A stretch of 5,997 nucleotides of DNA from Syntrophobacterales bacterium (GTDB lineage: Bacteria; Desulfobacterota; Syntrophia; Syntrophales; UBA6807), in assembly GCA_021159265.1 (NCBI GenBank), contig JAGGSD010000370.1, positions 1 through 5,997 of the forward strand. Reading direction: 5' to 3'. Both the position numbers and the translations under genes were made by a program. The notes below the pieces were generated by a model that was not told where the DNA came from, did not search any database, and worked only from the letters and a program-made list of their open reading frames with translations. Below are positions 1-5,384 of the stretch, piece after piece (positions within the stretch are counted from its first letter, which is position 1; the number at the start of each line of letters is the position of its first letter).

Positions 1-33
1 AAAACCTTTGAAAATATTGAGGCCCGAATCTAG
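1..33 (+). pseudogene. C-terminal tail of an antitoxin-like gene (partial, enters from left)
   Basis: Frame 1 reads KTFENIEARI followed by TAG. This closely resembles the end of the antitoxin frame found further right in this window (TNFEELEARIK), so the window may open on the last codons of a second, related antitoxin lying on the opposite strand. Only ten residues are visible and no toxin-like frame follows it. It could be a complete gene extending left or a fragment; the assignment rests only on similarity to the other tail. Confidence 0.3.
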
Positions 34-78
34 TGTTCAGACATAGGACTGGGAAGTGGGGGCAGAGAATCAGGCCGG

Positions 79-94
79 GCAGGCGGCTGCCTGC
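79..94. repeat. Short GC-rich palindrome (gcaggc/gcctgc)
   Basis: A perfect 6-bp stem (gcaggc, 79-84; gcctgc, 89-94) encloses a 4-base loop. Its core gcaggcggc is identical to bases 961-969 in the large palindrome upstream of the toxin-antitoxin pair, so the two may be members of one short repeat family. It lies between the antitoxin-like tail and the aminotransferase remnant, where a junction would be expected. Confidence 0.35.
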
Positions 95-95
95 T

Positions 96-215
96 GCCAG
101 AAAGGCTGGCGAAACCAGCCTGATGTTTTGGTTCCATCCTACCCTTGGCGCTGATGAAATGCGGGATACCTGCCGGGTGGTGGAAAAGGTTATGCGTGAG
201 GCGCAAAGACGCTAA
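96..215 (+). pseudogene. Remnant of a DegT/DnrJ/EryC1-type aminotransferase (C-terminal end only)
   Basis: The frame ending in TAA at 213-215 reads AGETSLMFWFHPTLG, then ADEMRDTCRVVEKVMREAQRR. This matches from memory the conserved end of PLP-dependent sugar aminotransferases of the DegT/DnrJ/EryC1/StrS family, where SLMF-xx-HPTL is followed by a short amphipathic helix of the type VVEKVLREA. Family members are about 370-450 aa; only about 37 family-like residues remain here. Upstream the same frame becomes arginine- and glycine-rich and shows no family features, and the catalytic lysine region is absent. I read it as a truncated relic left by rearrangement. It is unlikely to be functional, although an internal GTG at 33 keeps the frame technically open. 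Confidence 0.5.
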
Positions 216-278
216 GGTAACAAACAGAAGATAGGAGGCGGGAGACGGTGGATGTATTTCCATTTAATGAAATTACTG

Positions 279-590
279 CTAAGCTGAATCATGATCAGGA
301 TGTAACGACAACAGGCGTAACCATGAGCCGTCACGATATGCTATTCCCCGAAATCCCTTGCCGATTCGAAAACTGTAGAGCTTGTTACCTCCCGGGCCTT
401 TTTGTGATAGAATAATTTCCCATTTTAGACCATAATCCGAATATACTTGTTGCCGTGTCATGTTTGCCAATTTCCGCAAAGTATTGAGGGTGTTGTGCTG
501 ATCACTTTTGAACAAATTGAAAAGCAGGTGTTGAAAGACAGGATTGTCCAAATCTAAACGTATGTGTTGATCTGTTTTCCGGTTCATCAT
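279..590 (-). CDS. RelE/HigB-like toxin of a type II toxin-antitoxin module
   Basis: This 103-aa basic protein has the look of the RelE/ParE-superfamily cytotoxic translational repressors, which typically cleave mRNA at the ribosome. Visible features are an N-terminal strand RLDLDNPVF (11-19), a helical stretch with NTLRKLANMT (36-45), the strand segment GLKWEII (54-60), the core YSFRIGKGFRGIAYRDG (72-88) with basic residues on adjacent strands, and the ending LLSLHPDHDSA (93-103). That ending recurs in this toxin group as I remember it. The start ATG (590) overlaps the stop TGA of the upstream antitoxin frame (589-587), the usual translational coupling of such pairs. Relatives often end in HPDHDSAYE, so the last residues may have been lost at a junction near 279. 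Which RNA it cuts cannot be seen. Its antitoxin frame carries an early stop codon, so whether the pair is functional is open. Confidence 0.75.
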   Translation of the reverse strand: MMNRKTDQHIRLDLDNPVFQHLLFNLFKSDQHNTLNTLRKLANMTRQQVYSDYGLKWEIILSQKGPGGNKLYSFRIGKGFRGIAYRDGSWLRLLSLHPDHDSA

Positions 591-838
591 TTGATCCGGG
601 CTTCTAATTCCTCAAAGTTTGTACCCTGGGGCGGATTTTTTTCCGCCCAGGCAGTTGCTTCGTTGAGTTCGGCTTGGACATCCGGCTTGTGAAGCCACCT
701 TTCATTAACGGGAATAAAGCGACCCAGCTTGACAATCCAAATGCCTGTGTCGATTTCATCCAACATTACGGTTTGACCCGCATATTTTTTGCCGAGGGAG
801 ATCCGCCTGTTGCTGCCGACTTTTTACGAAGGCATCAT
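587..838 (-). pseudogene. Antitoxin with an in-frame TAA at codon 5 (AbrB-like fold predicted)
   Basis: From the ATG at 838 the frame reads MMPS, TAA (826-824), then 78 uninterrupted residues to TGA at 589-587. The part after the stop looks like a complete antitoxin. It has a strand-rich DNA-binding half with KVGSNRRISLGKKYAG (6-21 of the putative full frame) and GIWIVKLGRFIP (32-43), reminiscent of swapped-hairpin AbrB-type domains. An acidic helical tail follows with ERWLHKPDV (46-54) and FEELEARIK (75-83), expected to wrap the toxin. No ATG, GTG or TTG lies between the stop codon and ATG 766 (residue 25), and starting there would drop the first half of the DNA-binding domain and leave 59 aa. 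A single base change could turn TAA into AAA, CAA or GAA, so the simplest reading is a nonsense mutation. A downstream start or a sequencing error are alternatives. Confidence 0.6.
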
Positions 839-876
839 CTCTGTGTTATGCTCAAAAAATAATCCTCGGAATATCA

Positions 877-882
877 ACTATA
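877..882 (-). promoter_or_regulatory. Possible -10 element of the toxin-antitoxin promoter
   Basis: On the minus strand TATAGT matches five of six positions of the sigma-70 -10 consensus and lies about 39 bases before the ATG at 838. No good -35 hexamer sits at 16-18 bases from it, so this is a weak call. Confidence 0.2.
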
Positions 883-932
883 TGCTTGCGGTCTTGGGCG
901 AACTCAGTCGAACCGTTATTTTTTTCGCATGC

Positions 933-988
933 CCTGTCTGCGTGCCTGCCTGTCTGCCGTGCAGGCGGCACAGGCAGGCGCAGACAGG
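933..988. repeat. Large GC-rich imperfect palindrome (REP-like dispersed repeat?)
   Basis: Bases 933-953 (cctgtctgcg, tg, cctgcctgt) pair with 970-988; the only imperfection is the 2-base bulge tg. Inside, tgccg (955-959) can pair with cggca (966-970) around the loop tgcagg. The whole 56-base unit can therefore form a long hairpin in RNA of either strand or a cruciform in DNA. It continues into partial repeats of caggcaggc up to about 1004. It lies in the 219-base gap between the divergent antitoxin and kinase genes and encodes nothing recognisable. Its composition and symmetry resemble dispersed intergenic palindromes. It is not followed by a T-run, so it is not an ordinary terminator. Confidence 0.65.
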
Positions 989-1004
989 CAACGCACAGGC
1001 AGGC

Positions 1005-1031
1005 TTGATCTTAAACGAAAGTCTTCATAAA
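1005..1031 (+). promoter_or_regulatory. Weak candidate promoter for the FGGY kinase
   Basis: TTGATC (1005-1010) and CATAAA (1026-1031) each match four of six consensus positions, with a 15-base spacer that is shorter than ideal. If used, transcription would begin within or just after the left 19-base inverted repeat (1025-1043), so that repeat would overlap the -10 element. No better sigma-70 pair was found in this gap. Confidence 0.2.
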
Positions 1032-1043
1032 TCAACAGAGTCA
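1025..1043 (+). repeat. Left copy of a perfect 19-base inverted repeat flanking the kinase
   Basis: TCATAAATCAACAGAGTCA here is the exact reverse complement of bases 2666-2684. The copy ends 14 bases before the kinase start codon, and only the ribosome binding site (agagggg, 1049-1055) lies between. Identity stops at both ends of the 19 bases. Confidence 0.9.
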
Positions 1044-1057
1044 GTAATAGAGGGGTA

Positions 1058-2620
1058 ATGAATAATAAAGATCTGATATTATCCATAGATAATGGAACTC
1101 AAAGTCTGAAGGCTCTCGTCTTTGATCTCGAAGGCTCCCTCCTCGCTATGAAAGCAATTCCCTTTCAGCCTCCCTATTTTTCGAAACATCCCGGATGGGC
1201 GGAACAGGATCCTGAAGTATTCTGGCAGACACTCTGTCAGGTCTGTCAAAGCCTGTGGCAACAGGGAAAAATCAGCAAAGAGCGCATCGCCGGCGTTGCT
1301 CTCACCACCCAGAGAGGAACGCTCATCAATGTGAACAGTGAAGGGAAACCTCTTCGTCCTGCCATGCACTGGCTGGATCAACGCAAAACTTATGGCCAGC
1401 CTCCAATTGGCGGTGTATGGGGATTATTCTTCAGACTTTTTCACATGAGCGATACGATTGCTTACTTCCAGACAGAAGCGGAAGCAAACTGGATTCGCAC
1501 ATACGAACCGGACGTGTGGAGAGATACACACAAATATCTTCTCCTGTCAGGTTATCTTACGTATAAACTTGTCGGAAAATTTGTTGATTCCACAGGCTGT
1601 CAGGTCGGCTACATCCCTTTTGATTACAGACACCTGCGCTGGGCCTCCAGTTGGGATTGGAAATGGAAAATTTTGCCAGTAGATCCTTTATCACTTCCCG
1701 ATTTGATCCCACCTGGAGAAATCTTGGGAACTATTTCCGAAATTGCTGCCAGGGAAACGGGAATTCCCGCCGGATTACCCCTCATTGCAGCCGCGGCAGA
1801 TAAGGCATGTGAGGTTATAGGATCAGGTAGTCTCGATCCTTCCATCGGCTGCTTGAGTTATGGGACGACTGCCACCATTAACGTAACACACAAAAGGTAC
1901 GTCGAAGCCATACCTTTACTGCCCCCCTACCCCTCCGCTATACCGGGATACTATGCGGTTGAAGTACAGATTTATCGTGGCTTCTGGATGGTTAGCTGGT
2001 TCAAAAGAGAGTTCGGGCATTTGGAGCAACAGGAAGCTGCCGAAAAGGGATTGGAAGCCGAAGGCCTTTTTGAAAAACTCATAGAGGATATTCCCCCCGG
2101 TTCCATGGGCCTTGTGCTGCAACCTTACTGGTCACCGGGATTAAAACTGCCGGGGCCTGAAGCCAAAGGAGCCATTATTGGGTTCGGCGATATTCACACG
2201 AGGGCGTCTTTATATCGTTCAATTCTGGAGGGAATAGGCTATGCGCTCAGGGAAGGAAAGGAGCGCATAGAAAAGCGGACAAAGATTCCCATTACGACCC
2301 TTCGTGTATCGGGTGGCGGTTCGCAAAGCAGAAGCGCTGTGCAATTAACGGCAGATATCTTCGGGCTTCCCACAGTCAAATCTCATATCTATGAAAATTC
2401 AGGACTCGGTGCTGCCATAGACGCCGCCGTCGGGCTTGGTCTTCACCATGATTTTGAAACGGCGATCAAGGCCATGACCCATACAGGTGAAGTCTTTGAA
2501 CCGAATATGGAAAATTACTCCATTTACAACGAACTCTACCAGGATGTTTACAAAAAAATGTACAAACGCCTCAAACCATTTTATAAGCGTATCAGGGAAA
2601 TCACCGGCTACCCCAGGTAA
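1058..2620 (+). CDS. FGGY-family carbohydrate kinase (substrate unknown)
   Basis: This 520-aa protein has the usual length and motif order of the FGGY sugar/polyol kinases (glycerol kinase, xylulokinase and relatives), which phosphorylate a sugar or polyol with ATP in the cytoplasm. Visible are the N-terminal phosphate-1 loop LSIDNGTQSLKALVFD (8-23); a substrate-side segment VALTTQRG (80-87) with HWLDQRK (104-110), comparable to the W-x-D-R of glycerol kinase; the expected catalytic aspartate in AAADKACEVIGSG (245-257, D248); the phosphate-2 loop SYGTTATINV (267-276); and the adenosine motif VSGGGSQSR (417-425) followed by QLTADIFGLP (429-438). ENSGLGAAIDAAVGLG (446-461) is also typical. The start ATG follows agagggg with close spacing. 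No transporter, isomerase or regulator sits beside it, so the substrate cannot be inferred. A 19-base inverted repeat brackets the gene. It converges on the minus-strand operon. Confidence 0.9.
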   Translation: MNNKDLILSIDNGTQSLKALVFDLEGSLLAMKAIPFQPPYFSKHPGWAEQDPEVFWQTLCQVCQSLWQQGKISKERIAGVALTTQRGTLINVNSEGKPLRPAMHWLDQRKTYGQPPIGGVWGLFFRLFHMSDTIAYFQTEAEANWIRTYEPDVWRDTHKYLLLSGYLTYKLVGKFVDSTGCQVGYIPFDYRHLRWASSWDWKWKILPVDPLSLPDLIPPGEILGTISEIAARETGIPAGLPLIAAAADKACEVIGSGSLDPSIGCLSYGTTATINVTHKRYVEAIPLLPPYPSAIPGYYAVEVQIYRGFWMVSWFKREFGHLEQQEAAEKGLEAEGLFEKLIEDIPPGSMGLVLQPYWSPGLKLPGPEAKGAIIGFGDIHTRASLYRSILEGIGYALREGKERIEKRTKIPITTLRVSGGGSQSRSAVQLTADIFGLPTVKSHIYENSGLGAAIDAAVGLGLHHDFETAIKAMTHTGEVFEPNMENYSIYNELYQDVYKKMYKRLKPFYKRIREITGYPR

Positions 2621-2665
2621 AAAGTCATTAGCGAACCTCCCGGCGATGATTGAAATTCTCATCAA

Positions 2666-2684
2666 TGACTCTGTTGATTTATGA
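2666..2684 (-). repeat. Right copy of the perfect 19-base inverted repeat flanking the kinase
   Basis: TGACTCTGTTGATTTATGA begins 45 bases after the kinase stop codon and is the exact reverse complement of 1025-1043. Locally it also forms a weak hairpin, ATCAA (2661-2665) with TTGAT (2674-2678), which the left copy cannot form completely. Confidence 0.9.
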
Positions 2685-2705
2685 TGTCGGGCTTATTGAA
2701 CAATG

Positions 2706-2746
2706 GTTATAGACAGCCCGTGGGTGAGTTACAGGCTGTCTATAAC
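2706..2746. terminator. 13-bp hairpin between convergent genes, probable transcription terminator
   Basis: gttatagacagcc (2706-2718) is perfectly complementary to ggctgtctataac (2734-2746), with a 15-base loop. It lies 10 bases past the stop codon of the minus-strand metallohydrolase and 86 bases past the kinase stop, the usual place for a shared terminator. Neither side has a proper T-run, so it may act as a 3'-end stabiliser or processing barrier rather than a classical intrinsic terminator. Confidence 0.5.
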
Positions 2747-2756
2747 GTTACTGATA

Positions 2757-3926
2757 TTAAGCTTTAAATTCGATGGTATCTCCATTACCGAGATAGGCTG
2801 TATCCTTGGAACGGAACCGCGCCGTGCCTTTCACAATAGGATATCCTGCTTCTATGAACTTCTTGGCAGTAACAATTCCGGTGCAATGGTTGCAACCGAT
2901 CTTCTCGAATCCGTACTTCCCCAGTGAAATGACAAGATCATCATACTTCGGATCCCAGTCTTCAAAGGGAGAAATATGCAGGCCACCATAAACGCCGTAA
3001 TTCTTTTCGTACTTGATGTTCCTGCGAGCCGTCTCGGCAAACTGGATAATACTTTGATGACAGCATCCGGTCACTGAAACCAAGCCCTTATCCTTGATAT
3101 TAAAGTACAGGGACTGTTCTCCATAGACCCGGCAGATAATAGGAATTGGGAACACATAGGTTGCAAAACCAGGGAAAATCGGATGCAATCCGGGTTTGAC
3201 ATAAGTGACCTTACCCCTGTGTCCGCTGTCTTTTATATACTGTCTTCCTTCCGGATAGAAACCATCGGGAACATACAAAGGTATTTCAGGATCATACTTC
3301 ATGGTTACCGGAAGGCCCCAGAAGTGATCAAAATGCTCATGGGAAATTATGAGACGATCGATTTCCTTATTTGCAAGCATTTTGTCAATTCCCTCACGCT
3401 TGAAACACTTATCTGTCCAGCCGTAAGACCAGCCGCTGTCCAAAAGGATTTTCTTGCGGGATCCGTCCAGAAGTTCCACATCAATAAGACAGGAATAGCC
3501 CCCTGCGTTTTCGGGATGCACGGCATTTTCCATCTGAAACTCATGGGCCTTTTCCAGGTTATTCGGGAGCCACTGTTTGATCTCTTTGATACCTTTTTCG
3601 TAGGAACCCTTGCCGAGCTTCCCATTCTTTTCGGTAAAGGGGGGCCAGTTATACTCATACTGATTGACCAATAGTCCTCCTGCCCCTTTAATGTCGCCCA
3701 TCAGGTCGGCATTGTTAAACCAGCTTGTTTCACTGATATTTGTAATCTTTATACTTTTGCACTCTCCGATATCAATATTTTTAGACACAACTTTTGGAAA
3801 ATGTCGCTTACGCCATGGAGAATAGGAATAGATTCCCATAGCACCGATAAATCCGGCAGCTCCACCCGCGGCAAGTCCCTTGACAAAATCGCGTCTGTTC
3901 ATGCCTTGTTTTTCTTCGGTTGCCAT
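2757..3926 (-). CDS. Tat-signal metallo-beta-lactamase-fold hydrolase, COG1237-like
   Basis: This 389-aa protein begins with a Tat-type signal, NRRDFVKGL (10-18), followed by a hydrophobic AAGGAAGFIGAMGIY segment (19-33) and a basic stretch, so it should be exported folded across the cytoplasmic membrane. No clear A-x-A cleavage site is visible, so the segment may stay as a membrane anchor. The metallo-beta-lactamase fold is shown by LLDSG (161-165), SHEHFDH (195-201, the H-x-H-x-D-H metal motif), TGCCHQS (286-292) and GGLH (314-317). The last two plus NHCTG (346-350) are signatures I associate with COG1237, the group that includes the archaeal dihydropterin/ribofuranosylaminobenzene-5'-phosphate synthases; those are cytoplasmic, so substrate should not be transferred from them. 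The start is fixed by AGGAGG 8 bases upstream (3935-3940). It is the last gene of the operon, 13 bases after the 38-aa gene. Its reaction is unknown. Confidence 0.85.
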   Translation of the reverse strand: MATEEKQGMNRRDFVKGLAAGGAAGFIGAMGIYSYSPWRKRHFPKVVSKNIDIGECKSIKITNISETSWFNNADLMGDIKGAGGLLVNQYEYNWPPFTEKNGKLGKGSYEKGIKEIKQWLPNNLEKAHEFQMENAVHPENAGGYSCLIDVELLDGSRKKILLDSGWSYGWTDKCFKREGIDKMLANKEIDRLIISHEHFDHFWGLPVTMKYDPEIPLYVPDGFYPEGRQYIKDSGHRGKVTYVKPGLHPIFPGFATYVFPIPIICRVYGEQSLYFNIKDKGLVSVTGCCHQSIIQFAETARRNIKYEKNYGVYGGLHISPFEDWDPKYDDLVISLGKYGFEKIGCNHCTGIVTAKKFIEAGYPIVKGTARFRSKDTAYLGNGDTIEFKA

Positions 3927-3939
3927 TTTAGTTACCTCC

Positions 3940-4056
3940 TTATATGAACATCCAGTTTAGCCTTCCCAGAATTGGCAAAGCCCAGACCACGAGAAAGTAT
4001 ACTGCAACACCTAAAACTATCCCTGCATAAATCCCTGCCTTGTATTGTGCGCTCAT
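3940..4056 (-). CDS. 38-aa single-span membrane microprotein
   Basis: This small frame has an AGGAGG ribosome site 7 bases before its ATG (4064-4069) and fills the gap between two larger genes, with 16 bases before it and 13 after. It reads MSAQYKAGIYAG, then a hydrophobic helix at about residues 9-30 (IYAGIVLGVAVYFLVVWALP), then LGRLNWMFI. By size and shape it resembles the tiny accessory subunits of membrane complexes, of the CydX or KdpF kind, but I see no homology to them. Its position directly after the 421-aa membrane protein suggests it binds that protein or holds the Tat-exported metallohydrolase to it. Function is inferred from context only. Confidence 0.8.
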   Translation of the reverse strand: MSAQYKAGIYAGIVLGVAVYFLVVWALPILGRLNWMFI

Positions 4057-4072
4057 CTTTATTCCTCCTTAT

Positions 4073-5338
4073 TTAAGTTGTTTCGGACTCCTTGACTTTC
4101 TTCCACCCCGGCCAGTTATCCATAAACCAGTGGTTGATCAGCATCAAATTGATAAGCCAGATAGTGGGAATCATGGGAAACTGCTGTGGATGAGAATAGC
4201 CCTTCTGGGTTCCCAAAGTCAGAGGGCTGATATTGTAGTAAATCCAGTACACAGCTATCCCGCCAATAATGGCAATGAGTGTACGGATCAGCCAGTTAAC
4301 CGGCATACTGTACTTGGTGGGCCAATTACGGCAGTAGAATGTGAGAAACAGAGCAGGGAGAAGGAAGAAGACCATCATTTCACCTACATGGAGCCAGCGC
4401 CAGTCAGGAGCAAAGAGTCTGCGGGTGCCGCGGATAGCCGGACCCCACCACAATTCCTGAGCAAAATAAAGACCGAAAAAGAAGGCCCATGCTATGGCGA
4501 TAATGCCAAAAAAACTAACAATCCTTCTTGTCCAGTCATGTTTGATAATCCTGAATGGATACCGTTCCCAGATCGATTCGGTTAACCACACAACTATGGT
4601 ACAACACATGATCCAGGCTACATGAAAGTTTCCACTGACAGTATTAGCAAATTTTTCCCAGTAGGGTGGTGCTATAGAAGAAAAATACTGCCACGGATAA
4701 TAAAGGATTCCCATGTGTGAATGCATGGTGCAGAGATAAACAATAGTGGCGATAAACATGGTGCAGATGAGCACGGTAATTCCCAGAACCGGTTGTTTCA
4801 AGTCCTGCCACGGCGCCATCTCCATCGCTACAGGCCAGGATGGGCTTAACCAGGAAGCTATTGCCGCAAACATCAGGCAGGCCAGGGCCGCGTACTCAAT
4901 AGCAAAAAACTCGGTGACACCTGGGAGCTTTATGAGCTGGGCGGGGTTGAAGTAGGCCATAGACAGATTGCCGAGAAGTCCCTCAAAAACGCCCTTAATC
5001 AGCACCATCAGCACAACCCATGTGATAAACGTCATCACGGTTGCCTTTACAAGAGGGTGCCAGTTATCAAGTTGACTTCTTTTGAAAGGCCAGTAGTAAA
5101 AAAGATAAACCTGCCAGATCAGCACGATCAGAATCCAGCGGGTGTACATATATCCCACATAGGGGGTATACATCCGCATCAAACCCCGTGGATCTTGAAA
5201 GATCCACCATGTAATATAAAAAACGACTAAAAGAAATAATGTGTTAACAATTTGGGGCCATGGCGCCGGCCATCTTGGAACCAGCTTGCGCTCCTCCAGA
5301 TATCCCTCGCCAAAACGTTCTGTAGATTTGTCTTCCAT
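4073..5338 (-). CDS. Tryptophan-rich polytopic membrane protein, about ten spans, unrecognised family
   Basis: This 421-aa integral membrane protein has hydrophobic segments at roughly 28-48, 62-83, 97-118, 141-164, 184-205, 232-254, 272-294, 314-335, 347-368 and 388-406. The N-terminus is charged, then PRWPAPWP (21-28). I count 30 tryptophans, about 7 percent, several times the usual level, many at predicted membrane interfaces. Histidines at or near span ends (H206 and H208 in MHSHMG, H239, H317, H403) could bind a metal or haem, but there is no recognised cofactor motif, no C-x-x-C-H and no transporter signature. AGGAGG lies 7 bases before the ATG (5346-5351). It is the second gene of the operon, and the microprotein gene starts 16 bases after its stop. 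It may be the membrane core of a complex that includes the Tat-exported metallohydrolase. Redox, transport and lipid-modifying roles are all possible. Confidence 0.85.
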   Translation of the reverse strand: MEDKSTERFGEGYLEERKLVPRWPAPWPQIVNTLFLLVVFYITWWIFQDPRGLMRMYTPYVGYMYTRWILIVLIWQVYLFYYWPFKRSQLDNWHPLVKATVMTFITWVVLMVLIKGVFEGLLGNLSMAYFNPAQLIKLPGVTEFFAIEYAALACLMFAAIASWLSPSWPVAMEMAPWQDLKQPVLGITVLICTMFIATIVYLCTMHSHMGILYYPWQYFSSIAPPYWEKFANTVSGNFHVAWIMCCTIVVWLTESIWERYPFRIIKHDWTRRIVSFFGIIAIAWAFFFGLYFAQELWWGPAIRGTRRLFAPDWRWLHVGEMMVFFLLPALFLTFYCRNWPTKYSMPVNWLIRTLIAIIGGIAVYWIYYNISPLTLGTQKGYSHPQQFPMIPTIWLINLMLINHWFMDNWPGWKKVKESETT

Positions 5339-5384
5339 TCGAAAACCTCCTTTTCAAAAAAGTTTAACTGAATGAGATTCCTGC

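Noticed and set aside
200..217. gcgcaaagacgctaagg resembles a dispersed intergenic repeat seen in some deltaproteobacteria
   Set aside because: There is only one short copy, and it falls in the last codons of the aminotransferase remnant, so it cannot be supported as a repeat here.
248..411. Plus-strand frame from GTG 248 (VDVFPFNEITAK...) with a good ribosome site
   Set aside because: From about 282 it is antisense to the toxin gene, which has family features. At most its first dozen codons are a relic of a gene that once followed the aminotransferase.
789..1058. Plus-strand 89-aa frame ending at the kinase start
   Set aside because: It is antisense to the antitoxin at its start, runs through the GC palindrome (giving a Cys/Pro/Arg-rich stretch) and has no family features.
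1044..2665. Kinase segment as a phase-variable promoter inverter
   Set aside because: No promoter is evident inside the segment and no site-specific recombinase gene is in view. It is kept only as one option among several for the inverted repeat.
3183..3674. Plus-strand 163-aa frame inside the metallohydrolase gene
   Set aside because: It is antisense to a protein with complete metal-binding motifs and has no ribosome site or recognisable content.
4040..4585. Plus-strand 181-aa frame antisense to the membrane protein and microprotein
   Set aside because: Its composition reflects the opposite strand of membrane-protein codons, and the minus-strand genes have strong ribosome sites and tight operon spacing.
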